In this document: positions 12,401 to 22,015 of the stretch, piece after piece
Numbering within the stretch: position 1 is the stretch's first letter
Layout of the letters: every line of letters starts with the position of its first letter
Origin: Stomoxys calcitrans
Lineage: Eukaryota; Arthropoda; Insecta; Diptera; Muscidae
DNA length: 64,000 bases
NCBI RefSeq assembly: GCF_963082655.1
Contig: NC_081553.1
Location: forward strand, 23,002,697 to 23,066,696
Reading direction: 5' to 3'
The notes under the pieces: model-generated
The model's database searches: none
Seen by the model: only the letters and a program-made list of their open reading frames with translations
Told to the model about the DNA's origin: nothing
Position numbers and translations under genes: made by a program

Positions 12401-14634
12401 TGGGGCAAGAAGTAGTTGTGGACCTTTGGTGATTTTTCTTCTTTCGGCTTTGCAGGGACCATGTGTTCTAACGCAATATATTCTCTGAGAACTTTGTCGT
12501 ATTCATATTTTAGTTCTTGATTTTTGCTTAAATGTTTCTCCATTCTGCAGTACTGGGCGAATGCCATATGTCTCGAAGACCCAAGGAATTTTTCGTCAGG
12601 AAATTCCTGTATGAAAGGTAGTCGAACTACGTATCGACCTTCTTGATCTCGATACGTTGTGGATTTGTAGAAGTTTTCACACCAGATGTCAGCATCTGAT
12701 GTAGGCTTTGGCTTTCCAACCTCCTCCAACTCCCAGAATCTTTTCAGCTGTTCTTGTAGAGCTGCATTGTCTGAAGCAGGCGCAAGGGTTGAGAATGTCT
12801 TAATGTACTCGGATTCTGTGGGTCCTGATAAGTACCACCCAAACTGAGACTCTCGAGCTTCGATGCCATTCCCAATTTGTACAGTCATTCCGGTTTTGTT
12901 AATGAAGGGAAGATAATCGCTTCCAATTATCATTTCTATTGGTGCTTGTTTATAGAAAAAAGGATCTGCGAGACTCAAATGTTGTACTTGCTGGATAAGT
13001 GTAGATCTAATGGGTCGCGAAGGCAAAAAGTGAGCTAGACTTGACACTACTAGTGCTTTAACTTGAATTCTAAAGTCGGAATAAGTAGATTTTAACGTTA
13101 GCCAACATTTTCCCTTGCAGCTGCTTACTATAGTGCCTCCCAGTCCGGAAATTTGGGAGTTGTGCTTTTCCAAAGGAATCATCAGTTTCTGCTGAATGCG
13201 CTTGGCTATGAAGCTTTTCTCCGATCCGGTATCTAACAGTGCCCGGACTGTGAATAGTTCTCCACCGTGTTCTAAATGAATTCGAGCAGTCGGAAGAATA
13301 GTAGTACCTTCATTCTGCGAGAACAGCGTGTTTATTTCATAATTGGCTATGGTGGTGTTCAAAAATGAGTTTTCATTGGACTGTCTTGATGTGGTAGGAA
13401 CATCTTGTGAAGTCGTATCTATCGTTTCGTAATTCTGAGAAGTATCTAACGAATTTGTACTTTTAGACTCGAGGTGAAGCATTGTGTGGTGCTTTTTGTT
13501 GCAGATAGAACACGATCTCCTGCTGGTGCAATTTGGTTTAAAATGTTTTTGTGAAAGGCAGTTCAAACACAATTTGTTTTCCATGGCGTATTGAATGCGA
13601 TCCTGTGGCGCTAAAGACTTAAAGTTTTGGCATACCATCAGCGAATGATATTGATTGCATGTTTTGCAAAAGGGCTTGGTTTGGTTCTCCGTCTCGGAAA
13701 CTTGAAAGGAGTTTGCCTTTGAATTATACGTTTCCCTGGAGTTCGGCTTACGAAAGTCAATGATTGTCTCCAGCTTCTCTATTCTTTTAGACAAAAATTT
13801 CTCCATTTGAGACCACGAAGGCAATTCCTTATGATCATCTAAGGAGTCCTCCCATGCTCGTAGAGTATTATCAGGGATTTTGGACGAGGCTATGTGAATC
13901 AGTATTGGATCCCAATTTTCTACTGCAATTCCATATGACCTAAATATCGCCAAACTATCAGTAATGGAACTCAGAATTTGTCTGATGGACTTAGGATTTT
14001 CGTTTTGGGCGAATTGAATAGAAAATAGCTTTTTCATCTGCTGATTTACTAAAATCCGTCTGTTTTCGTACCTATTAATCAATGCCTCCCAAGCTAAATT
14101 GAAATTCGCGTCTGTGAGCTCAAATTTCTTGACGATGTCGTAAGCCTCACCTCGTGTTTTACCACGCAGGTGGTACAGCTTTTGAGCCGGGGACAAACTA
14201 GGGTGTTTGCCAAATACCGCAGAAAAAATATCCCTAAATGCTGGCCATTGAGAGTATCCCCCCTCAAAAAGTGGAGTGTCGCATGGGGGTAATTTTAGTG
14301 AAGGGACATGTTGTTGTGGTGGTAGTTCTACACTAAGTGCTTTTTGGCTCTTGGCGCAAATTAGAATCATCGTGCCTTCTTTGCATTTTTGGTACATACA
14401 ACTAGCTTCTTCAAATTTAACACCGTACTGGTCGTTATAATCGTGTACTTCTTTTTCATCTTCTAAGACCAGTGTTTCATAACTAGATACTAATTGAGAC
14501 CACCTCCGCTCCAACTCGAGATCTTTTATTTCCAATAATTGTACGGTGAATGTTTCTGGTTTTTGGGATTCGAATTTTGAGCAAAACGTTATAAGTTGAT
14601 CTAGATCAAATAAAAACTTTCGACGCGCGGCCAT
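9433..14634 (-). CDS. BEL/Pao Gag-Pol polyprotein, intact, 1733 aa
   Basis: A single uninterrupted frame for a polyprotein that would form particles, reverse-transcribe the element RNA and integrate the cDNA. Residues ~110-290 resemble the BEL Gag-associated domain (DUF1759-like, 'FEGGYSQWPAFRDIF'). Two zinc-knuckle-like motifs follow: C356-x2-C-x4-H-x4-C369, and a Cys/His cluster at 375-387. The aspartic protease motif 'LLDTGSEKSF' has D468. Reverse transcriptase spans about 690-900, with 'NGDIQKMY' (D805) and 'YVDDVLSG' (D883, D884). RNase H has D1059, E1103, D1132 and D1178. The integrase zinc finger has H1361, H1366, C1396 and C1399. The integrase core has D1431 ('VDFAGPF'), D1497 ('SDNGRNFVGA') and E1550 ('GGLWEAAVKS'). 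The C-terminus resembles the DUF5641 tail usual in BEL. All catalytic residues I looked for are present. The first ATG is used because it opens with a typical N-terminus and the leader upstream lacks a compatible frame. No frameshift separates gag and pol, as is usual for BEL. Confidence 0.97.
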   Translation of the reverse strand: MAARRKFLFDLDQLITFCSKFESQKPETFTVQLLEIKDLELERRWSQLVSSYETLVLEDEKEVHDYNDQYGVKFEEASCMYQKCKEGTMILICAKSQKALSVELPPQQHVPSLKLPPCDTPLFEGGYSQWPAFRDIFSAVFGKHPSLSPAQKLYHLRGKTRGEAYDIVKKFELTDANFNLAWEALINRYENRRILVNQQMKKLFSIQFAQNENPKSIRQILSSITDSLAIFRSYGIAVENWDPILIHIASSKIPDNTLRAWEDSLDDHKELPSWSQMEKFLSKRIEKLETIIDFRKPNSRETYNSKANSFQVSETENQTKPFCKTCNQYHSLMVCQNFKSLAPQDRIQYAMENKLCLNCLSQKHFKPNCTSRRSCSICNKKHHTMLHLESKSTNSLDTSQNYETIDTTSQDVPTTSRQSNENSFLNTTIANYEINTLFSQNEGTTILPTARIHLEHGGELFTVRALLDTGSEKSFIAKRIQQKLMIPLEKHNSQISGLGGTIVSSCKGKCWLTLKSTYSDFRIQVKALVVSSLAHFLPSRPIRSTLIQQVQHLSLADPFFYKQAPIEMIIGSDYLPFINKTGMTVQIGNGIEARESQFGWYLSGPTESEYIKTFSTLAPASDNAALQEQLKRFWELEEVGKPKPTSDADIWCENFYKSTTYRDQEGRYVVRLPFIQEFPDEKFLGSSRHMAFAQYCRMEKHLSKNQELKYEYDKVLREYIALEHMVPAKPKEEKSPKVHNYFLPHHAVIRPESKSTKVRVVFNASKKTTSGLSLNDVLHAGPILQQDLMKVLLNWRYYRYVFNGDIQKMYRQIWIHEDDQQYQQILFRTFEDKAVEVFRLKTVTFGVNAAPFLAIRTLLELSKDCKNLYPKASNILQNEIYVDDVLSGAHSLEEAKVKQEQLVRSLSSAGFSLKKLTANNKILLESWPREDLLSEEFLNIEDQSSIKTLGVRWNAMADFFYYTVEPIEIDQFTSKRKILSTIAKLFDPLGWLGPTIVIAKMLMQDLWEERLEWDESVPAPILQRWSSFVENLQHVSDIQIKRWIQFSPQASIQIHGFSDASEKAYCAAVYIRVVHPDGDIYSNLLVSKTKVAPLKRTTIPKLELCGADLLTKLIKSISNDVQIEHKLFLWTDSSIVLGWLQKSPQTLKTFVANRISDILSVVDISQWNYVKTDENPADLGSRGCAPLDLSTCQLWWHGPSWLSQPHQHWPKPRTFEPTDLEAKPVCSYHTSENAEEIISRFSSFNRCLRVICYIFRFYQSSKRKETFSSTLLRHDEIDFVKRRLIHLSQKVAFPRELEALCEKKPISKKSKILAINPVIDDTGLLRVGGRLTNCGLSYEEIHPIILPEKSKLAELMIKFTHRILLHAEHHTMLRAIRQGFYIPRVKNIIRQCIRNCKPCTIVKHRFQNQIMASLPPERVQFSLPFTFTGVDFAGPFNIRASKVRNSKTLKGYAAVFVCFSTKAVHLETCSELSSEAFIATFSRFTGRRGLPKTIFSDNGRNFVGASYKLLKEHHEFLKSAEQSLVEKYATHGFNWSFIPPYAPHMGGLWEAAVKSMKTHLKKVAASHTLTFEELTTLLIMVESILNSRPLSPISGNPNELNPLTPGHFLRGAPIIVEPSQNIAQDNISLLNRWERLKALQQIFARRWKTEYITELQRRIKWKTTKNNIKINDFVVIKDELLPPTDWRLGRVTKVHYGSDNNVRVAEILTQSGTITRPIVKLCVLPTQNTTPTE

Positions 14635-16424
14635 TATGAATAGAAATTTTTGTGTTGGGTTTTCCTATTCGAAAGTATTTGAATATTTTTGTGTATTTTT
14701 GAATATATTTTTTTTTGTTATAAATGTCCAACGTATGTTGCTTATTAAATGAAAAATAATAAGTTTTTCCCGGGTAAATTTTCTCTTTCTATGATTGATG
14801 GCAACCCCGTCTCCCAATGTATCTTTGCAATGCCTACGACGTTTTCTGTACTATATCTAGATACATGTATAACGAAATATAAGTTGAAAAATTTATTGGA
14901 CGGCTGTTGTGACGAAAATGGGAGAGGGTGTTCAGTGACAAGAGCAAGAGTTCGCTATCAGTTGTTTATGTCTGCTTGGTGATAATAATAAAAAGGCTTG
15001 ACTTACCCCAGTTTACAACCATTACTTGGGAAATGAATATCGTAGGAGCTGCAGCGCTGGCAGCGTTAATAATCTCTGACTTCTTGCTTGTTGTATATGT
15101 TGTTGTTGTTTTTTTTTTTCACTACTTGCTAACTCCCACTTTACAGTTAATTTCTTCTCTATTTTTAAGAGTGATCGCACATAACCAAATGAGGATCGTT
15201 TTGTTAATCAATAATTTTTTCACCAATACGATATGCAAACATTAATTCTTATTTCCACAGCAAGATTCTTTTTTTTTCCCACGGGGCAGTAAAGGCCTCC
15301 TTCTTGTAAACTCTTTTTATTTGTTATCGTTGTTTAATACATTATTGTTTGCAATTAATTTGGGAAAATAACAAAATTTTGCACTAGACGGGAGGTCAAC
15401 AGAATTTGCTACCGTTTATTGGAGCTCTTTTTTTTTTACTTTTTGCAGGCGTTTATTACCGATTAAATCTTATTTCTCGCTGATCGAAACTTCGTTTGTA
15501 TAACTATTAATTTTCCCATTTTTATCACCACCTTTTGTCATATTATATTTCTTTTGAGCTACTACTTTAAATGTCTTTTTCTTTTTTGACGTTTGTCTCC
15601 TTCGTTGGATGTGTTCATACATCTGTCATCGCAGTAGTATCTAAAAGCTGGTTGCTTTGAAATTTGGAATTGTTTGTACGATTTGTCTGTAATCTTTCAA
15701 AAAGTTGAATGTTTCATATCTGGCAATTACGATCACTCGGGTTTCTTTTGTTGTACCGATTGGAATCTTGGGAGAGAATGACGTTTTGTAAAATAGTGAG
15801 AACGTTTGTGTTGTTAATGTAATGATAACGCGGTTCTTCACTACGGGAGCGTTTATTTTTTTATTTTCATTTTCATCTGTTTTACTTATAAATGTTAGGT
15901 ATAAAATTAATAATTAAAATCCTTCCGATATATATATTTTTTTTTTTTTTTTTAACACAATTTTTATTGATAGATTTTCGATTTGTTTAGTCTTGGTTGT
16001 TCTTTTTGATTTGCATTACGACTCCGGTACTAAAGTCGTGTTGTTGCACTGTTACTCCTATCTTCGTCTTTTTCTCCACTTGATCACTTACAAAAACCAC
16101 ACAATCACCTGCATATACTTACCGCTTCTATTCCTTACTATATTGAAACAAGTCATCTCTTGTCGGTTGAAGCTATGTTCCAAACCAGGTTTTCCTTGTA
16201 GGTGTTGCTTTCTTGTAGAAGTTGATCCTGGCAGAGAAACTACGGACGTGTTCTATTTAAATCTTCCTCTTAGAAGTTGATGGCGTTGTCTTCCCGAAAA
16301 AACTGATGAAGTTGGTGGAACTGGTGACCGCCTTCTATGTTGTCTTTTCGTAGAATTTGCTGACTGCTTTCTGTTGTTTTGTATTTGCTGTCGGTTGGTT
16401 TCACCTTCTCCTAATATCAGATTA
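14635..16424 (-). other. long untranslated leader of the BEL/Pao element
   Basis: About 1.8 kb lies between the primer-binding position and the gag start, much longer than the coding domains need. It holds many homopolymer runs, including 17 T at 15937-15953 (A on the sense strand). A short basic upstream frame (16253-16471 minus, 72 codons, rich in Arg/Gln near its end) starts inside the LTR. I cannot tell whether it is translated. No gag or env remnant is recognisable. Confidence 0.7.
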
Positions 16425-16442
16425 AGAGGCTCGAATGGACCA
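16425..16442 (-). promoter_or_regulatory. putative tRNA primer-binding site of the BEL/Pao element
   Basis: The coding strand immediately after the 5' LTR reads TGGTCCATTCGAGCC, starting with the TGG that pairs with a tRNA CCA end, with no gap to the LTR. I do not recognise which tRNA would match it. Confidence 0.6.
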
Positions 16443-16969
16443 TGTTGAATTGCCTTTGTAAGTTGACCCAAAGGGCTTTGGAAGCAGAATCAGGATTCTG
16501 CTAATGAGATCAGAGGATCGCTTAACTCCACTATGAGGCACGGGAGTTGTCGTAATACTACGGAGTTGACCTTGTAGCTGAAGCCTTATTATTGAAATAA
16601 AAAAGTGCTTTTGTAGATTTCAATGTGCTTTATTATACAAAGATTTGGCTTAACTTTTCAAAGCGATACACTTGACTGGTTGCACACTTTCCTTTGAATT
16701 CAGGGTAGACTCCAAGTTTCTTACAACGGTTCTTATGTGAAACAAATTAATGCTCAGGGAGATGTTGTAAAAAAAAACCAATTAGAACGATAATGTAATA
16801 ACTAGAGGAGTGCAATAGTATTGAGTAATTGAGAAATGAGTGAATGTTTGAGAATGAGATAGCTTAAATGTAATTTTTGAAACGTATCCATTAGTGCTCT
16901 TCGTGAGCGGGCATTCTGTGGTAAGTCAAGGAAGGTTTATACTACAAACTTGTTGAACTCGCTTCAACA
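16443..16969 (-). repeat. BEL/Pao 5' LTR (527 bp)
   Basis: Same length and sequence as the LTR at 8755-9281, including the run of nine A and all internal blocks, compared line by line by eye. It is flanked on the outside by ATATG at 16970-16974. Confidence 0.95.
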
Positions 16970-18112
16970 ATATGGCTGCCCCATAGCAGCCATATCAATA
17001 TATGTTCCGATTTGGACCCAATACTAATAAGTAAATGTCATTGTTCAATTGTATATAACAAAATATTGGTCTTTTTAGTAGTTATATCTAAAAATAAACC
17101 GATCTGAACTATATACGACACGGATGTCGAAAAGCATAACATAAGTCAGTGTGTCAAATTTCAGTGAAAAAGGATTATAAATGTGCCTTTTATGGCCCCA
17201 AAACCTAATACCGAGAGATCGGTCTATATGGCAGCGATACCGATGTGTGCGGTAATGCAGAAATATGTCAAGAGGCTTAACCAAACTCACTGTCCCAAAT
17301 TTCGGCGACATCGGACAATAAATGCGTGTTTTTTAGGCCTAAAACCCAAAATCGAAGGATCGGTCTATATGGCAGCTATATCCAAATCTGGACCTATCTG
17401 TGCGGTAATGCAGAAGTATGTTAAGGGGCTTAAACTAACTCACTGTTCCGAATTTCAGCAAAATCGGATAATAAATGGAGTTTTATGGGCCTTAGATCCT
17501 AAATTGGAGGATCGGTCTATATGGCAGCTATATCCAAATCTGAACCGATCTGAGCCATATTGACTGAGGATGTCGAATGGCCTAAGGCAACTCACTGTCT
17601 CAAATTTGAGCAAAATCGGATAATAAATGTGGTTTTATGGGCCTTAGATCCTAAATTGGAGGATCGGTCTATATGGCAGCTATATCCAAATCTGGACTGA
17701 TCTGAGTGAAATTAAAGACGGACGTCGAAGAGCCTAACCAAACTCACTGTCTCAAATTTCAGCGACATCGGACAATAAATGCGTCTTTTATGACCCCAAA
17801 ACCTAAAACCTAGATATCGGTCTATATGGCAGCTATATCCAAATCTGGACCGATCTGTGCGATATTGCAGAAGTATGTCTAGGGGCTTAACTTAACGCAC
17901 TGTCCCAAATTTCGGCGAAATCGGAGAATAAATGAGCATTTTACGGGCCTAAGGCCCTAAATTGGAGGATCGGTCTATATGGCAGCTATAACCAAATCTG
18001 AACCGATCTGGACCAACTTGAAGAAAGATGTCAAAGGGCCTAACGCAACTCACTGTCTAAAATTTCAGAAAAATCGGATAAATTATGTGGCTTTAAGGGC
18101 CCAAGACCCTGT
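16970..18112 (+). repeat. continuation of the type A element split by BEL
   Basis: It begins with the second ATATG and a 10-bp hairpin (16970-16979 with 16986-16995). About seven type A modules follow, with GATCGGTCTATATGGCAGC, CACTGTCCCAAATTTC and ATAAATG..TTTTATGG. The tail is missing; a LINE fragment follows. Confidence 0.75.
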
Positions 18113-18381
18113 CCTATGGGGGGATCCAGATCGTGAGAAGACGAGGAAGTAAGTGAGGACGTGAGGAAGTAAGAAGGAGGTCAGTATAGGTTTTGGTATC
18201 ATAACGGGACACATGAGACTACGATGCGGCAAGTGATAACATGTGTAGGGCATGCGGGGAAGATGATGAGACTTTGGAGCATTTTCTTTTCCATTGCCCA
18301 GCTTTCGCGTCTAACACAAACCGGCACTTAGGTGAGGACACCATACCAGACATGAACCAATTTAAAGGAGTGACATGGAAA
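18113..18381 (+). pseudogene. 3' fragment of a non-LTR retrotransposon
   Basis: The + strand near 18190-18380 translates in pieces to 'GIITGHMRLR' and then, in another frame, 'CRACGEDDETLEHFLFHCPAF' followed by 'DTIPDMNQFKGVTWK'. This is the Cys2-His-Cys tail typical of the C-terminus of RNase H-bearing LINEs. The frame changes near a TGA at about 18232-18234. Only about 250 bp survive, and the next repeat element's head begins at its 3' edge. Confidence 0.7.
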
Positions 18382-19912
18382 AACAAGTAAAATGGCGTTA
18401 AGTTCGGCCGGGCCGAACTTTGGATACCCACCACCTCGGGAATATACGTAAACCACCTTTCATCAAAATCCGGTGAAAATTGTATACCTGAATTTCGGCG
18501 ACATCAGATAATAAATGCACCTTTTATGGGTCCAAAACCTTATAAAGAGAGATCGGTCTATATGACAGCTATATCAAAATCTTTACCGATCTGTGCCATA
18601 TTGCAGGATTATGTCGAGAGGCTTAACTTAACTCACTGTTCCAAATTTCGGCGACATCGGACAATAAATGAGCATTTTATGGGACCAAAACCTGAAATCG
18701 AGAGATCGGTCTATATGGCAGCTATATCCAAAATTGGTCCGATCTGCACCAAATTGACGAAGAATGTCGAAGGGCCTAACACAACTCACTGTCCCAAAAT
18801 TCAGCTAAATCGGAGAGTAAATGTGGATTTTATGGGCCTAAGACCCTAAATCGGAGGATCGGTCTATATGGCAGCTATATCTAAATCTGGACCGATCTGA
18901 ACCAAATTGACGAAGGATATTGAGGGGCCTAACGCAACTCACTGTCCCAAAATTCAGCTAAATCGGAGAGTAAATGTGGATTTTATGGGCATAAGACCCT
19001 AAATCGGAGGATCGGTCTATATGGCAGCTATATCTAAATCTGGACCGATCTGAACCAAATTGACGAAGAATATTGAGGGGCCTAACGCAACTCACTGTCC
19101 CGAATTTCATCAAAATCGGATAATAAATGTGGCTTTTATGGTCCTTAGACCATAAATCGGAGGATCGGTCTATATGGCAGCTATATCCAAATCTGGACCG
19201 ATCTGAGCCAAATTGACGAAGGATGTCGAAGGGCCTAACGCAACTCACTGTACCAAATTTCAGCGAAATCGGATAATAAATGTGGCTTTTATGAGACTTA
19301 GACCATAAATCGGATGATCGGTCTATAAGGCAGCTATATCCAAATCTGGACCGATCTGAGCCAAATTCACGGAGGACATTTTAGGGCCTAACACAACTCA
19401 CTGTCTGTAATTGTAGCAAAATCGGATAATAAATGTGGCTTTTATGGGCCTATGACCCTAAATTGGAGGATCGGTCTATATGGCAGCTATATCCAAATCT
19501 GAACCAAATTGACGAAGGATGTTGAAGGGCCTAACTTAACTCACTGTCCCAAATTTCAGCAAAATGGGATAATAAATGTGGCTGTTATAGGCCTAAGACC
19601 CTAAATCGGCGGATCGGTCTATATGGGGGCTATATGAAGATATAGTCCGATATTGCCCATCTTCGAACTTAACCAGCTTATGGACGAAAAAAGAACCTGT
19701 GCAAAATTTCTGCTCAATATCTCTATTTTTAAAGACTGTAGCGTGATTTCAACAGACAAACGGACATACGGACGGACATGTCTAGATCGTCTTAGATTTT
19801 TACGCTGATCAAGAATATATATACTTTATAGGGTCGGAAATGGATATTTCGATGTGTTGCAAACGGAATGACAAAATGAATATGCCCCCATCCTTCGGTG
19901 GTGGGTATAAAA
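18382..19912 (+). mobile_element. complete type A DINE-1/mini-me-like element (best reference copy)
   Basis: It starts AACAAGTAAAATGGCG. The perfect 21-bp palindrome at 18400-18420 (arms AAGTTCGGCC around one G) follows, then ATACCCACCACC at 18424-18435. About eight type A modules come next; the spacing between the GATCGGTC blocks at 18851, 19004 and 19157 is 153 bp. The sequence continues with GACTGTAGCGTGATTTCAAC, a GACGGACA tract at 19763-19779 and GATCAAGAATATATATAC. It ends with GGTGGTGGGTAT at 19897-19908, the exact inverse of the head 12-mer, then AAAA. Subterminal inverted repeats, a terminal stem-loop and internal tandem repeats are what DINE-1/Helentron-derived elements show. The assignment is inference, and I see no obvious target duplication. 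Confidence 0.75.
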
Positions 19913-21536
19913 ATAGGGGTTTTGTAAGCAGCAGGGAATTCCTAACTTAGATTCTCTTTTTCGAGCTTACTTTTTTTTGAGTATTTAGAGCTCACAACAA
20001 GCTGATTACTGGCTTAGGTGTATGTCCATAGTGGCATGGGGCGAATTACCATTCGCATTCTCTATTCAGCCTAACTTAACCTAGTAGCATCCATGGTGAT
20101 GGCTTCCCAAGATTCGCCCAGGCCAAACTTAGCACGTGTTTACTCGTATTTTTCTTGTCAAATTTCTCTCAACAAATTTTCTCGCGACTTTAAATTTCTT
20201 ATCAAATTTGGCAATAATCTCAATCTTTTGTTTAAAACCATTTTTAATAATCATTTATTTTTCTTTTTTTTTGCATTCAACAGCTTGTGCTCATTTGCAA
20301 AGTCCAACACACAGCCTGCAGCTTTGGTTTATACTTCTCCTTTCACTTATGTATCTCCTTCCTTCCGTCCGTCCGTCCTTCCTTTTTTCTCGCCCTTTTC
20401 ACTCATTTACTATCTGACAAATTTCCAGGCACTTACCTCATTCCTGGCCTCAAAATGAGACGATGTCGAAAAGGAATCTTTTCGCCAAAATAGACAAATG
20501 GCAACGGATGGCAGAACAACAAACAAACTTATGGAAAAGAAAAATCCCACACAAGTGGACAAGAAGAATGGCATGCTGACACACACTCGCAAACACACAC
20601 ACACGCGCACACTCGCACAAAATGGTTAAAATGTGTCATTGGGAGGGATAGAAGGACGGACAGACAGACAGACAAACGGTCGACCAAAGATTGATTTCAA
20701 TTCTAGCATATATAAAAAAATAATTCACAGGATACGCTTTAAAAAGATTTTATTTAAGTTGCCATGGTAAACAGAATATAATCCTTTGAGAATCGCTGCG
20801 TCCTTTCTCTACTTTCCCCCACACAGATGCTGCTGCCGCTGCTGCTGCTGGGGAAGTGATATCATGTTTTCTGTGTTTAAGCCTTTTCTTTCCTTTTTTG
20901 GTCGGCTATTTGGCCGTTCGGTTGGTCGTTTCTCATTTTATTTTCTCAGATTTTGGTGGGCCAACGATAATATAATGAAGTGTAACAATTGAGCAAATGA
21001 AAACTCAACAAATACACACACACGCACACAACTACAACTGTGAGCGGCCCAGTGACCGGCATAGAAAACAACAACGACAACAGCGCTACGACTCTTCCCA
21101 ATGTAACAACTTAATCTGCAAATAAAATTAAAAAAGGGTTTAAGGCTAACGAGAAGGAGGACAACGGTCACACCGAGGGAAAAAAAAAACACAGAGGGAA
21201 CAGTGTTTTGAAAATGGGAAATATTTGTTTAATGTTGTTGCCTCTCATGGTCCCTTGATGTGCCCAGCAATGGGGCGGAAATTTGTAGCCACATAATCGA
21301 TATATCACCAAAATGACGAACCAAAAAAAAAAACACTTAAAAGGAAATCAAACAGATCGTTTATGGACGTGAGATGAGATAAACATTGGGATAAGGTTAA
21401 ATAAGGCCTTTGGGGTAAGTTATTCAATGCGGCGTATAACAACAGAGTATGAGGTAAGGAAAATAAGGTAGATGAATAGGAGCTAAAACGAAATGCCCTC
21501 TGCTATTCTAAAACGTCAATAAGTGAAATAGCCATA
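19913..21536. other. no gene seen
   Basis: AT- and pyrimidine-rich sequence with short CA runs (20585-20605 and 21014-21026) and a GACGGACAGACA tract at 20656-20672. Frames such as 20093-20458 are low-complexity and have no recognisable domain. Confidence 0.4.
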
Positions 21537-22015
21537 AAAAAAAGAGAGTTCGGCCGGGACGAATCTTTAATTGATTTAAGAGCTATATCAATATTCAAGA
21601 GCTATATCAAGTTATATACCGAAATGGACGTGCCTTTCATGGCTGTTAAAAATCATAAAAAATACCACCCCCACATTTCAAACAAACCAAGTAAAATTGC
21701 GCCCTCTAGAGGCCCAGGAAGTCAAATTGGGAGATGGTTTCATATGACAGCTATATCAGGTTATGGACTGATTTAGACCATATCTGGCATAGTTGTCGGA
21801 AGCCACACCAAAACGAATCGAACGAAATTTCAGCCAAATGGGATATGAATTCCGCCCTCTAGCGGCTCAAGAAGTCAAACCGAAAGATCGGTTTATATGG
21901 CAGCTATATCAAAACATGAACCGATTTAACCCATTAAACAATCCAGACCGACCTACACTAATAAGTATTTGGACTGAATTTCAAGCACCTAGCCTTACTC
22001 CTTCGACAGTAAGCG
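21537..22015 (+). repeat. type B DINE-1/mini-me-like half element, head to near-tail
   Basis: A damaged head box (GTTCGGCCGGGACGAA) at 21548-21564 is followed by type B modules (AGATCGGTTTATATGGCAGC, CGCCCTCTAGCGGCTCAAG). It then shows the junction block ACCGACCTACACTAATAAG...TAGCCTTACTCCTTCGACAG that normally precedes the (GACR)n tract. Just there it switches to an oppositely oriented copy. Confidence 0.6.

Larger units (their letters stand above)
8755..16969 (-). mobile_element. complete BEL/Pao LTR retrotransposon
   Basis: An 8,215-bp element with two 527-bp LTRs that are identical as far as I can compare by eye. They begin TG and end CA on the coding (minus) strand. The target duplication ATATG lies at 8750-8754 and 16970-16974. 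Between the LTRs, in minus-strand order, are a primer-binding position abutting the 5' LTR, a leader of about 1.8 kb, one 1733-codon gag-pol frame and a polypurine tract next to the 3' LTR. The 5-bp target duplication and the domain order protease, RT, RNase H, integrase fit BEL/Pao. No env-like frame fits in the ~150 bp between the stop codon and the 3' LTR. Identical LTRs and an unbroken frame indicate a very recent insertion, possibly still active. It sits inside the older repeat whose halves flank it. Confidence 0.97.
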
